A DNA stretch of 24,590 nucleotides from 2-02-FULL-45-10 sp046590235 (GCA_046590235.1 JBKJTY010000031.1:1-24590); one strand, 5' to 3'. Counted from the stretch's first letter, positions 6,225-15,844 are shown. The notes: a model not told the origin generated them from the letters alone. Numbers and translations: made by a program.

Positions 6225-7058
6225 ATGGAAAAATTATATAACCCTGACTACCTCCTTTCTCTTTGTAAGAAATACGGCTTAACCCCTTCCAAGCAATACG
6301 GACAAAATTATCTCCTCGACAGTGAAGTTATAGCCTCGATGCTCGAGGCGGCTAAAATCGGATCTGACGATCTTGTAGTCGAAGTTGGTCCTGGTTTTGG
6401 TGTTCTCACGCTTCCGTTGGTTGAAACCGCAAAACAAGTCATAAGTTACGAAATTGAGAAAAAATTAGCTCCATACTGGGGGAATCTTCAAAACAACCAC
6501 CCTAACCTGACAGTTGAGTGGGGGAATGCACTCAAAACGTTTGTACCTCCAAGTGGACCATATAAAGTTGTAGCCAATCTCCCTTACCAAATCACCTCAG
6601 CCGTCATTCGTCTCTTTCTTGAGGCTAAGCAAACACCAGAAGTAATCGTTACTATGGTTCAAAAAGAGGTGGCAGAACGTATTTGTGCTAAACCGGGGGA
6701 TATGTCCCTCCTGGCAATCTCCGTACAATACTTCGGAACACCAACATTGGTCCGCGTAGTCTCTCGAAGTTTATTCTGGCCTTCACCAGCAGTAGATTCT
6801 GCTGTTATTTCCATTACCCCGCATGCGGTTGACCGTACCAATGAGAAGTGGTTCTTTGATGTGGTTAAAGCCGGTTTTGCTCAGCGTCGTAAATTTTTGA
6901 TAAAAAACCTCTTACCACTTGCTGGTAAAAAAAATAAGCCTGAAGTAGAACTTCTTTTTAAAAAAATAGGCTTGACGCTCGAAGCTCGAGCACAAGAATT
7001 GTCCATGGACCAGTGGAAAGAACTCGTCAGCGGTTTATCCACTTATGCCCAAAGCTAA
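6225..7058 (+). CDS. rsmA: 16S rRNA (adenine-N6,N6)-dimethyltransferase
   Basis: RsmA/KsgA uses S-adenosylmethionine to dimethylate two adjacent adenines in the 3'-terminal helix of 16S rRNA during small-subunit assembly. At 277 residues it has the normal length. Motifs are the N-terminal KQYGQNYLLD (23-32), the SAM-binding EVGPGFGVLTLPL (53-65), the acidic YEIE (75-78) and the catalytic NLPY (118-121). The C-terminal helical domain with FAQRRKFLIKNL is also present. No SD is seen (context TAACCT-ATG). It lies just after the right inverted repeat of the GIY-YIG element, so it may once have followed the DUF4015 gene more closely. Confidence 0.96.
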   Translation: MEKLYNPDYLLSLCKKYGLTPSKQYGQNYLLDSEVIASMLEAAKIGSDDLVVEVGPGFGVLTLPLVETAKQVISYEIEKKLAPYWGNLQNNHPNLTVEWGNALKTFVPPSGPYKVVANLPYQITSAVIRLFLEAKQTPEVIVTMVQKEVAERICAKPGDMSLLAISVQYFGTPTLVRVVSRSLFWPSPAVDSAVISITPHAVDRTNEKWFFDVVKAGFAQRRKFLIKNLLPLAGKKNKPEVELLFKKIGLTLEARAQELSMDQWKELVSGLSTYAQS

Positions 7059-7071
7059 ACTGTGCTATACT
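7043..7071 (+). promoter_or_regulatory. Extended -10 promoter before the TSP3-repeat gene
   Basis: TG (7063-7064), C, TATACT (7066-7071) is a strong extended -10. The base run 17 bases upstream (TTATGC, 7043-7048) is a poor -35. Transcription would start near 7078, so the palindromic repeat at 7084-7155 would lie in the leader RNA of the next gene. Confidence 0.55.
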
Positions 7072-7083
7072 ACTATCAATTCT

Positions 7084-7155
7084 GTCATTCCCGCGAAGGC
7101 GGGAATCCAGGATACGACGTTGGGTGTCCTGGATCCCCGCCTTCGCGGGGATGAC
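7084..7155. repeat. 72-bp palindromic repeat (GTCATTCCCGCGAAGG family)
   Basis: Arms 7084-7115 and 7124-7155 are inverted with 29 of 32 matches; the three differences are all G-T wobble pairs in one RNA strand. Each arm contains its own hairpin (CCCGC-gaag-GCGGG on the left and CCCCGC-cttc-GCGGGG on the right), so a cruciform is possible. The termini GTCATTC and GGATGAC resemble those of the repeats at 328-412 and 5851-6211, although the core is a different sequence. It is not followed by a T-run, so it is not a typical terminator. Confidence 0.88.
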
Positions 7156-7188
7156 AACAACAAGTAGTGTCAGTTTTAAATAATTTCT

Positions 7189-7812
7189 ATGGACGGCCAG
7201 CCAGGCAATGAGTCGTCAGAAGCGCGGTTCTCGGGAGAACAAAAAATCGGAGTAGGAATGCTCTTGGTTTTTGCTATTATTTGCATCTCGCTTGGCATGT
7301 TACAAATTCGTAATCGTCTCTACGCGCCGTTTGCATTAAATAACTCTGTACCGGGCACTTTAAAAAACGAAATCAATTCACCAGAAGTCCTTCGTTACCG
7401 AGATACTGATAATGACGGTCTTAATGATTTTGATGAACTATATCAACATCAAACCAGTCCATATTTGGCTGATACAGATTCAGACGGAATTGATGATAAA
7501 CAAGAAATAATAAAAGGGTCTAACCCGCTTTGCGGTAGTGGTAAAAACTGCGCAGGACCAATTGAATCTGGTGACGACATTGCGGCAGGTAGTGCTACTT
7601 CAGCGCTTGGGGCTGAACCAACCATTGATTTAAGTGAAAATGTTGGTGTGGAAGATATCCTCTCAGATCCAGCGCAGCTTAGAAAGTTAATGATTGGCGC
7701 AGGAATGAAAGCTGATTTGGTAGAAAAAATGACTGATAAACAAATTTTAGCTTTAGTTGCTCAAACATTGGCAAGTTCTACGCCAGCGCAACCTACTAGC
7801 AAAACACAATAA
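7189..7812 (+). CDS. Single-pass membrane protein with thrombospondin type 3-like calcium repeats
   Basis: The 207-residue protein has a short N-terminal tail, one membrane segment (about residues 20-38) and an extracytoplasmic part. That part has two aspartate-rich repeats, DTDNDGLND (72-80) and DTDSDGIDD (95-103), each followed by an acidic helix. This DxDxDGxxD spacing is typical of calcium-binding thrombospondin type 3-like repeats. Two cysteines (115 and 120) may form a disulfide. The C-terminal part, EDILSDPAQLRKLMIGAGM and after, looks helical and is unrecognised. It is followed five bases later by the giant cysteine-rich gene, so the two probably share a transcript and perhaps a complex. 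The exact role is unknown. Confidence 0.85.
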   Translation: MDGQPGNESSEARFSGEQKIGVGMLLVFAIICISLGMLQIRNRLYAPFALNNSVPGTLKNEINSPEVLRYRDTDNDGLNDFDELYQHQTSPYLADTDSDGIDDKQEIIKGSNPLCGSGKNCAGPIESGDDIAAGSATSALGAEPTIDLSENVGVEDILSDPAQLRKLMIGAGMKADLVEKMTDKQILALVAQTLASSTPAQPTSKTQ

Positions 7813-7817
7813 TACCT

Positions 7818-10800
7818 ATGTTTTCAAACCTAAAAAAGTTTACGGTGGGTATTCTGGTTGCTTTGGTACTCTCGGCAAATGGCGCAATTTTTTTTCCTGA
7901 ACCAGCTCACGCAGGTTTACCTGTTATAGTCGCAGAGAGTGTTCCTGATATTAGAAAAGGTTTTATTGATACTCTTTTAGAAGCATTAGGTGCTGCCTCG
8001 AAAACAGCGGTTATGAAATTTGCCGACTATGCTATGCGCAAAGTTGCTTATGATTCAGCAGTATGGCTGTCAACAGGTGGAAAAGGGAAAAGTCCGTTAG
8101 CGCATACACAAAACTTTGGTGATTACATTAAGTCAGTTGGTGATGAGGCAGCTGGCGCAGCTCTGCAAGAATTAGGTAGAGTAGGCGGTCTCAATCTCTG
8201 TAAAGTTCCGGATATTCGAGTGGACATGGCGATAAAAGTTGGGCTAAGAACAAAATTTTTAATGCCAACAGGTCTCTATGGACCTAACGGTAAGCCAGAA
8301 TGTACATTATCTCAATGGAAAGAAGAGTGGGGGAATGCAGCTACTTGGGAAAGTAAATACGGTGGTACAAAACAAATTAGTGAGCGTTTTAACATGACTT
8401 TCAGGACTGATGATAGTCCTCTTGGTATTTATGGCGCCGCTTCAGAAAAAATCGGTAACATTGTTCGCACACAACAGGATTCTTATGCACTTCAGCGCCA
8501 AGAAGGCGGTGGTGCAAAACCGAAGGAAACAGCAGTCAGTGGTCAAATTCAAACTCCAGCTCCTCTCATTTTAGATCAGCTCAAAGAAATTGCTCCACAC
8601 AAGCAGCAGGATAAAACAAAGGAACAATTCGATGTAATGGTAGCAAGTGGAGATGTTAAAATTATTCCTGCGGCATTAACTCTTTTTATTAACACCTTAG
8701 TAGGTGAAGCAGTTAAAAATTTCCAAAATAATGGTATTTTGCCCTTTGGTATTGGTTGTGACGCAGGAACATGTCCTTCGTCAGGCACTGTTGCTGACAC
8801 TGTTGCTGGTAGCGTTGCTGATCAATATTATGGTCTTGCCGGTGCAACACCTGCACAAGACTTCTTCGATTATTTGAGAAAAGCTCCTATTGACGTACAG
8901 GAAAATTACGATATTATTTCACAGCTAAATACCTGTACCAATTCAAACAGTGGAGGTGTTGATGCAAACGGCGTGTATAATTGTCGTATGGATGACGGTC
9001 TGACAAGAGCCTTAAAACAAGCGCAAGCTGGTCAGCCGATTACTATTGCCCAGGCATTAAAAGAAGGCACCCTTAACCCTGAATGGCTACTCATCTCAGC
9101 AGATGATAATAGTGGGCGAAATAATGATTCGGTTTTCTGTAGAACTGCCTACTGTCAGAGTAATATCCAGGTGTTGCGTCAGTTGCGCATCTTACCGCTT
9201 GGGTTCGAAATTGCCGCACGTAACAGTGATCGTAACAAGCCGTGGAAGTTAGGTGATGTTGTTGCCGGTTTCAATAAATGTTCAACCGCTGGCACTGCGG
9301 ACCTCAATAGTCCATTCTGTAAACTCATTGACCCAAACTGGGTAATCAAGTCGCCACCAGCAAAGTGTAATGCTTTTGCTTACGGCCCAAGTTTACTTGC
9401 TGAAGGAGTGCCAACTCGCATGCAGGAATGCGTCGACGTGCAAACTTGTGTAGTATCTGATAGTAGCGGTAATTGTCTTGATTACGGATACTGTACACGT
9501 GAAAAAAATATTTGGAATTTTGGCTTAGCTGATAAATGTTCTAATGCTGAGTACGCCACTTGTCGTGCATTTAAGGAATCTACCACTGGAAAAAATGTTG
9601 CTTACCTCTATCGTACACTCGATAGTGCTTCTTGTACGCAGCAGAACGTTGGTTGTAACGCGTATAGTTTATCTCTTAATAGTTCAGGTGCATGGGTAGC
9701 ACCAGGTACAAGCGCTAACGGAAAAAACTTAGGAATTTATTTTAACAATAAAGTTGAAAGTAGTTGTTCTGCAAACTCTGCAGGCTGTTCCTCATTTAAC
9801 TTTGTTGGCGTAAGTGGTAATCCACATTTTATTAAAAAAGCACCAGATTATCTTGGATGTTATGATGCAGATACAACAAGTGCAGCTATCGATTGGCCAA
9901 AATCACCATCAGATTTAGCAAAAGTTAGCAACTCAGCAGCGTGTAAGCAGTACGCAGGTGTCTGTATTCCAGAAGAAGTAAGTTGTAATTTTTATACACC
10001 AGTAAAAGGCAAGGACGCAGATAAAATTCCTGGCCGCTTTACTCCTCGAGAACTTGTTGCAGGTCAGATTCAGTGGAATGATGAATGCAGCGCTACCTGT
10101 AACGGATATGCTGCCTACAGTGAAATGCCAAGTAATTACGCTAATGGTCGAGATGTGGCCTATATTGTCCCGTCTTCAAATAGCGATTCGAATTCAGGTC
10201 GAACCTGTAAGGCTGAAGAAAATGGCTGTACCGCTTTCACTAATCTAAGTACAACACAAGGTGGTCTTGAAAAGACTGAGTATTTCACCAAATTACGGGC
10301 TTGTGTTACACCAAAAGAAAATAAAGGTAAGCAATTTGTAACCTATGAAGGTTCTATTCAAGGTGGTTACCAATTAAAAACTTTCACCCTCGTTGAAAAC
10401 AAAGACGATTTAGTTAATGGTCCAAACGGTGCTCCAAAATACTTTGTTAAAACCAATAAAGAACTGGAAAAATTAAACCAACAATGTAATAAGACTACGT
10501 ACGACCAAGGCATTGGTGGCGTTGACTGTCGTCAATTTAATGATGATGCCGGTACTATCTATTACCGATTATTGTCTTACACTATCCCTGTTTCTGAACA
10601 GTGTACTCCATACCGTTTGTCTAACAATGAATTTATCAGTGAAAACCTAGACGCACAAACTTGTATTAGTCGTGGCGGTTTGATAAAAGGAGAAAATAGT
10701 TGTCAGCTTTGTTTCCAGAATGGTAAATACGATGCGGGAAGTTGTTTTTATGATGGTTTACCTGGTGGAGTAGACAATACAGCTGGGGCTAGTGTAACTT

Positions 10801-13800
10801 GTTCAGCTTCTGTTAATACTTGTCGTGAATATAAGGGTAATGATGGCAACAACATTGATCAAATCTTTAATGACACCTTTGAAAAGGAAATGCTTCCTGC
10901 TGATTTAGCGGCGTGGTCAAACGGCACTGTTGCAGCTGAGTCTACACGGGCTGGCGAAAATTCAATGTTGTACAACGGACAAGCTGGTCTAGTGCGAAAT
11001 GTCCGCATGCCAATTGGTGAAAGTTATGATCTATCTTTCTGGGCAAAGGGAACTGGCGGTTCAGTTACTATCAAAATTGGTGAACAAAGTTTGGTTGCTA
11101 CACAGGAAGTTGGTACCGTCAGTGTAAACGATACATGGAAGCTCTACCATGTTGGACCATTCGTATTTAACGGCTCTACTTCAACCGCAAAGATTGTCTT
11201 CACAAACAACCCTTCTGGTCGTTTGTTTATAGACAATGCAAAACTTGTGCGTGTAAAGAGTATGTTGTATTTGGTGAAAGACTCACTAAAAGTTGATGCT
11301 GTCTGTGATAGTAATTTGAATGATAACCTCCCTGGCGACCAGCTTGGTTGTAAAGCATATACCAACCCGCAAAAGGAAACAAAGTACCTTACTGGATTTA
11401 CTAGTCTCTGTCGTGAAGATGCGGTTGGTTGTACCGCAATGATCGATACGAAAAATACCGCAAGCTCAGATGCGCAAGCATACAATGTTTGGTTGGCGGG
11501 TGCGGCAAATACAACCGTTCGAGCTACTGTAGGTATTGATGATTATAGTTGTACTATTACCACCGGCAATAAAGGTTGTTACATTAATATAATCGGACAC
11601 AACCGTAATGAAATTTTGAAGCAAACAGGCTTGGCAGATACAAAAGTTCAAGATCATTTTGTTGCTTCCACGATCTACACAGAAGAAGATACGTTATCAA
11701 ATGCGCCTGAATATCTCGTTGCAAACGAAGAGGCGACTTGTCGTGCTGCAGATTTAGGTTGTACATTGGCTGGTGTGCAGCGTATCACTCCAACAGGAGT
11801 ACAATTTATTACAACAACTATAAAAAATGATCCATCAAAATACGATGCTACACTTTGTGTTAACGAAGCAGTGGGTTGTAACAGTTACAGTGATGGCAAT
11901 GATACTCGCTTTTTCAAAGATCCAGCTATCACGGGACAAAAAGTATGTTCTTACCGAACCGGTGTAACCGTAGAAACTCTTACTGGATCAACAATTCAAG
12001 CGAGCGGTTGGTTCTGGAAAGGTGTTGGCGTTTGTAGTAACAACAAAGCAGAATTCTGTAGTCAAAATAGTGATTGCGGTGGCACAAATACTTGTATTGG
12101 AGTTGGTGATCAAGCATGTTATCCGAGCTACTTAAATGGAGGAACCTACGGTCTCTGGTCTGCGGCAAATGACAAATACAAGAACTTTGTTGGTGAATGT
12201 CCAGTTGACCAAAACACATGTACAGAATTTATCGATCGCAATGATAACGATCGAGCGTACCATCTTCTAAAAAATAGTAAATTAACAGCTGGAGATTGTA
12301 ATGGTCAGGTCAGTCAGCGTGCTGGATGTGCGGTTTTTGACCAAACTGATAATCCAAATAAATTCTTTAATGCAGAAAGATTGTATGCCCAAAGCGATGC
12401 TCAGCAAGGTGCTCTGGTAGCAGCGCCTCAAACCGCTGTAGCAGACAATGATTCTAATATTATCTTAAGCGTTACCCGCGATCGTGCTTGTGGTGAGTGG
12501 TTATCTTGCCCGGATGGTCGCTCCGTCTTTGATGAAAATACGGGTAAATTTAAATACGTTTGTTATTCAGTCAGTCGTTGTAATGGTGACGGTTGTGGTG
12601 CGCAGGTTGCGCGAAGTGATTACACCAATAATGTTTTGACAGAAAGTACATATCGCAGCCGTGAATTAGGTTGGAAAAAAATGGAATATTCCGGTTATTC
12701 ATTGTTAAATGTTTTCCCAGTCGAAGAATTAAGCGAATGGAATTACAACACTTCAACTGATCCAAATCAAGCTGATTGGCATTTGGTTAAAAAAATACCT
12801 TGTAACGAATTTAACTGTTCAGGCGATCGTACCGATTATGGTTGTGAAGTAAATGGTCAAATTTGTGGTTCCGGACAATCAGGTATTTGTAAGAATAATG
12901 TTTGCGTAGTTGCTATCGATGGTTCAAAGAAAGTTGAAGACGACAGTAAGGTAGCGCCAAAACAAAGCTGCCGCGCTTATCCAGAGTCTGATTCACCATT
13001 CCCAAATACACCTAATTTAGCTCCAGAACTGTTCTCACACCATACTGCTATCCAAACATATAGTCAGGCTCATTTTTGTAACGAGAGTGAAGCCGCGACG
13101 AATGAGTCCGGTGCATACCTCTGTGATTGCAGTTACGATAAGATCCAATACGGTGATTCAGTAACTAAATATTGGAATTATTTTGCTCCTGCCAGTATCG
13201 GTGGTGGGGTATCCCCGGCAAACAGCTACTCGATGTACGGTGGTACAATGTCAGGTGCTGGAAAACAAAAAGGTATTCCTGCCGGTATCTGTATTAACAG
13301 CACTGCTTCAGGTTATGGATCTAGTGTTAATTACAATGGTAAAGCTTGCTCAGCTAATTGGGAGTGTGGCAATTCTGGTGGTATTTGTCAGCTTGTAACA
13401 AAAGAAACTCGATTCTTGGGCTTTAAAGGCTTTTGTTTGGAACAAGATTTAAGTCGTGTAATGAACGGTGATCCAAACCAGCACCCATGTCTCACTTGGT
13501 GGCCAAACAACACATTACAAGGTGTGCCTGATTCCTATAATCAATATAAGGATGCCGGTTTTAATCCAAATAGTCTTAACTATAGTGATGGTCCATACTA
13601 TTGTGGAAGTAGCGGTAAGTATCAGTTTATTGATCGTGAAATTAAATCTGTTAAAGGCCAGATTGACTGCGACGGAAATCTTCAAACAACCTGGGACGAA
13701 ACGGTTGGAGGAATTAGAACAAGCGAAAAGTATATCGGCAAAAGTTTTAAAGATTTTCTTGATATTCTAACTAGTCTTGGTCCAAATGAAACTGGTCAAC

Positions 13801-15716
13801 GAAATGATGGTGGAGTAAACGGATTGGGTTGTTTTTCAGATATTGAAAATAGTGGTCAAGAACATTTTGGACCTGGCACAGTGCCGTACTTCAATAATGC
13901 GCCATATTACTCATTTGACGCACAGAGCAACCCAACCTTTAATGCAGGAGCATTCTGCTCAGCCGGATACACATTGGGGAAATTAGTAAGGCTTGAAAGT
14001 GTAAAAGTCTTTACTGAAAATGAAGATCAAGCAACGCTGTGGTATGAATGTGTGCCTGAAGGTACGTACTGGCGTGAAAGTAAGCCTGTTTCTGTTGCGG
14101 AGGGATCTGTGGTTTATAAAGAAGATGAATGGTGTAAAACACTCTATAAAGTAAGTAATGCTGGGGAGAATAAAGGTTGGACAGAGCGTTTATGGAAAGA
14201 AAATAATCCTTCTGCTCTTGCGAATTACCTCTATAGCTTTACTGAAGGATGTAATCCGTTTGCGGCTACGTCGTTGAACACACTTCCTCCAAAACCAGGA
14301 CCAGTCGTTATTAAAAATGATATCAATTGTATACCTGGGCGCTACGTAAATCCTCCAGAACCACAATACAATAATTCAAGTCCGTACAATGCTAAAAAAG
14401 TTTACCCAGGTCCAGATCGCCTTAAGGATATTTTCGCCAAAGGTTTTGAAACATTAACCTTGGTTCAAGATTATACTGGTCTCAAGTGTGAAGGTATGCC
14501 GTTAATTAACGGTAAAACCTGTACTGATTCTGTAAATCATTCGGATTGTCGAGCTTTAATAACTACAGATGTCTGTGAAGGTATTGAAGCAAAAACATGT
14601 CAGAATGATCCGCAAGGCTTGGATTCTGACGCCGATAAATTTGGTCAATCTTGTACAAAAGATGCGGATTGTATTAATAATAATACCGAACTACTCTACA
14701 CATATAACCAACCACCACACAACGAAGATGATACGCAAATCGTTACTCAAGCAAAACATCTTTGTCGTCCACAGAAGAAGTGTAAAGCAACTGGTGTAGT
14801 CTGCGATCAAAATAGTGACTGTCATAAATCAGATCCTGCCGCCCTGTGTATCCAGCATGCTGTACCAAACACTTGGCATTATGCTACAACTACAAATAAT
14901 AAAGTTACTTGGGATGTAAGTAATGTCGCAACTGCTAAGCCACCAACCGTTCTCAGTATTGGCGAATGTCGTCAGATTGACGGTAAAGAAATTTGTACTG
15001 AAGGTGTTCCGGGCTTCTCGATCTTCACTAACAGCAAATTTTACACTAATGAATCTGTGCAAATCCTCGTTCCTGGCCAAAAGGTAGACGTACGTTTCTT
15101 TGCTTATGCTGACAATAACCAGATGCCGATTCGCAAAAGAATTATCGATTGGGGAGATGGTGTCCAGTCTCCAGAAAGTGACCATAACTACTACCGCAAT
15201 CGTCGTGGTGCTAAAGATGGAACCTGTATCATACCGACAGGTCAGACCGAAGGTACGTGTCTTGTGACCAATCTCTTTGGCAGCCAAGGTTCTGCAAGTT
15301 ATGGAAAATGTAGGACCAACAATGATTGCAGAAGTACGCCTATCTGTGCAAGCAGTGAAACAGCCGCATATTACGGTTTACAAAAAGATGTAACCTGTGA
15401 CAATACTTACGCGGGTTTCAACGGCCATACCTATGCCTGCGTCAAGAATCAGGGTACATGGAAAGAGACCTGCGATGTTAACCAAGAAAGATTCCCTGAC
15501 GGTTGTTGTGTGTACAAGCCTAAGATTTACGTGAAAGATAATTGGGGATGGAGTATAGGTAGCTGTAGGCCTAATGGTGGTGGATGTTTTGATGGGCAAG
15601 GTGTACCTGGAAATGGTACTGATGAAACAAGGCCGTCGCTCTTATCTCCTTGGCTTTATTACGGTGATTCGTCTTCAAGCTCGGTAAGCGTCTACGTTGC
15701 GCCAAAACAAAATTAA
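7818..15716 (+). CDS. Giant (2632-residue) secreted cysteine-rich modular protein
   Basis: No single known family covers it. A signal peptide is clear (Lys-rich start, hydrophobic 9-25, AHA cleavage site at 30-32). Residues 33 to about 330 are helical and cysteine-poor. From about 370 it is rich in Cys-containing modules; six show the strict pattern C-x5-G-C. Residues about 1015-1147 resemble a carbohydrate-binding-type jelly-roll (FNDTFE..., SYDLSFWAKG, ...LFIDNAKLVRV). Several CxxNxDC-type knots occur near 1404-1430, 1840-1858, 2280-2340 and 2495-2511. A PKD-like DWGDG lies at 2444-2448. The C terminus is Ser-rich and has no clear anchor. Many disulfides are likely in an extracytoplasmic setting. 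It sits upstream of a secretion-like operon, so it may be an adhesin or surface fibre of that machine. This is an inference. Confidence 0.85.
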   Translation: MFSNLKKFTVGILVALVLSANGAIFFPEPAHAGLPVIVAESVPDIRKGFIDTLLEALGAASKTAVMKFADYAMRKVAYDSAVWLSTGGKGKSPLAHTQNFGDYIKSVGDEAAGAALQELGRVGGLNLCKVPDIRVDMAIKVGLRTKFLMPTGLYGPNGKPECTLSQWKEEWGNAATWESKYGGTKQISERFNMTFRTDDSPLGIYGAASEKIGNIVRTQQDSYALQRQEGGGAKPKETAVSGQIQTPAPLILDQLKEIAPHKQQDKTKEQFDVMVASGDVKIIPAALTLFINTLVGEAVKNFQNNGILPFGIGCDAGTCPSSGTVADTVAGSVADQYYGLAGATPAQDFFDYLRKAPIDVQENYDIISQLNTCTNSNSGGVDANGVYNCRMDDGLTRALKQAQAGQPITIAQALKEGTLNPEWLLISADDNSGRNNDSVFCRTAYCQSNIQVLRQLRILPLGFEIAARNSDRNKPWKLGDVVAGFNKCSTAGTADLNSPFCKLIDPNWVIKSPPAKCNAFAYGPSLLAEGVPTRMQECVDVQTCVVSDSSGNCLDYGYCTREKNIWNFGLADKCSNAEYATCRAFKESTTGKNVAYLYRTLDSASCTQQNVGCNAYSLSLNSSGAWVAPGTSANGKNLGIYFNNKVESSCSANSAGCSSFNFVGVSGNPHFIKKAPDYLGCYDADTTSAAIDWPKSPSDLAKVSNSAACKQYAGVCIPEEVSCNFYTPVKGKDADKIPGRFTPRELVAGQIQWNDECSATCNGYAAYSEMPSNYANGRDVAYIVPSSNSDSNSGRTCKAEENGCTAFTNLSTTQGGLEKTEYFTKLRACVTPKENKGKQFVTYEGSIQGGYQLKTFTLVENKDDLVNGPNGAPKYFVKTNKELEKLNQQCNKTTYDQGIGGVDCRQFNDDAGTIYYRLLSYTIPVSEQCTPYRLSNNEFISENLDAQTCISRGGLIKGENSCQLCFQNGKYDAGSCFYDGLPGGVDNTAGASVTCSASVNTCREYKGNDGNNIDQIFNDTFEKEMLPADLAAWSNGTVAAESTRAGENSMLYNGQAGLVRNVRMPIGESYDLSFWAKGTGGSVTIKIGEQSLVATQEVGTVSVNDTWKLYHVGPFVFNGSTSTAKIVFTNNPSGRLFIDNAKLVRVKSMLYLVKDSLKVDAVCDSNLNDNLPGDQLGCKAYTNPQKETKYLTGFTSLCREDAVGCTAMIDTKNTASSDAQAYNVWLAGAANTTVRATVGIDDYSCTITTGNKGCYINIIGHNRNEILKQTGLADTKVQDHFVASTIYTEEDTLSNAPEYLVANEEATCRAADLGCTLAGVQRITPTGVQFITTTIKNDPSKYDATLCVNEAVGCNSYSDGNDTRFFKDPAITGQKVCSYRTGVTVETLTGSTIQASGWFWKGVGVCSNNKAEFCSQNSDCGGTNTCIGVGDQACYPSYLNGGTYGLWSAANDKYKNFVGECPVDQNTCTEFIDRNDNDRAYHLLKNSKLTAGDCNGQVSQRAGCAVFDQTDNPNKFFNAERLYAQSDAQQGALVAAPQTAVADNDSNIILSVTRDRACGEWLSCPDGRSVFDENTGKFKYVCYSVSRCNGDGCGAQVARSDYTNNVLTESTYRSRELGWKKMEYSGYSLLNVFPVEELSEWNYNTSTDPNQADWHLVKKIPCNEFNCSGDRTDYGCEVNGQICGSGQSGICKNNVCVVAIDGSKKVEDDSKVAPKQSCRAYPESDSPFPNTPNLAPELFSHHTAIQTYSQAHFCNESEAATNESGAYLCDCSYDKIQYGDSVTKYWNYFAPASIGGGVSPANSYSMYGGTMSGAGKQKGIPAGICINSTASGYGSSVNYNGKACSANWECGNSGGICQLVTKETRFLGFKGFCLEQDLSRVMNGDPNQHPCLTWWPNNTLQGVPDSYNQYKDAGFNPNSLNYSDGPYYCGSSGKYQFIDREIKSVKGQIDCDGNLQTTWDETVGGIRTSEKYIGKSFKDFLDILTSLGPNETGQRNDGGVNGLGCFSDIENSGQEHFGPGTVPYFNNAPYYSFDAQSNPTFNAGAFCSAGYTLGKLVRLESVKVFTENEDQATLWYECVPEGTYWRESKPVSVAEGSVVYKEDEWCKTLYKVSNAGENKGWTERLWKENNPSALANYLYSFTEGCNPFAATSLNTLPPKPGPVVIKNDINCIPGRYVNPPEPQYNNSSPYNAKKVYPGPDRLKDIFAKGFETLTLVQDYTGLKCEGMPLINGKTCTDSVNHSDCRALITTDVCEGIEAKTCQNDPQGLDSDADKFGQSCTKDADCINNNTELLYTYNQPPHNEDDTQIVTQAKHLCRPQKKCKATGVVCDQNSDCHKSDPAALCIQHAVPNTWHYATTTNNKVTWDVSNVATAKPPTVLSIGECRQIDGKEICTEGVPGFSIFTNSKFYTNESVQILVPGQKVDVRFFAYADNNQMPIRKRIIDWGDGVQSPESDHNYYRNRRGAKDGTCIIPTGQTEGTCLVTNLFGSQGSASYGKCRTNNDCRSTPICASSETAAYYGLQKDVTCDNTYAGFNGHTYACVKNQGTWKETCDVNQERFPDGCCVYKPKIYVKDNWGWSIGSCRPNGGGCFDGQGVPGNGTDETRPSLLSPWLYYGDSSSSSVSVYVAPKQN

Positions 15717-15721
15717 GTCAC

Positions 15722-15752
15722 AAAAAGACTCCGTTATTAACGGAGTCTTTTT
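15722..15752. terminator. Bidirectional terminator after the giant gene
   Basis: GACTCCGTTA (15727-15736) pairs with TAACGGAGTC (15738-15747). Five A's precede the stem and five T's follow it. It lies six bases after the stop codon of the giant protein and can also serve the convergent lipoprotein gene. Confidence 0.93.
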
Positions 15753-15764
15753 AAAATAAGTAAC

Positions 15765-15792
15765 AAAAAACCCACATGAATATGTAGGTTTT
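15765..15792 (-). terminator. Minus-strand terminator of the lipoprotein gene
   Basis: AAAACC-c-ACAT (15767-15777) pairs with ATGT-a-GGTTTT (15782-15792) around GAAT, with one mismatch. On the minus strand the hairpin is followed by a T-run from 15770 to 15765. It lies about 55 bases beyond the stop codon of the gene at 15845-16618. Confidence 0.7.
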
Positions 15793-15798
15793 AGTGCA

Positions 15799-15823
15799 CC
15801 GGGGATCCTTTTAGGATCCCCGG
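15799..15823. other. Perfect GC-rich hairpin before the minus-strand terminator
   Basis: An 11-bp perfect stem (CCGGGGATCCT at 15799-15809, AGGATCCCCGG at 15813-15823) has a three-base loop. There is no T-run next to it, so it is not a standard terminator. It would form in the 3' untranslated RNA of the lipoprotein gene and could block 3' exonucleases. Confidence 0.6.
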
Positions 15824-15844
15824 GAAAGAGAGATTGTGGGGTTA

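Noticed and set aside
15799..15823. Cloning-vector polylinker contamination, suggested by GGATCC and CCCGGG-like bases
   Set aside because: The bases form a perfect 11-bp hairpin and the flanks do not continue as a known polylinker. Restriction-site resemblance is explained by the palindrome.
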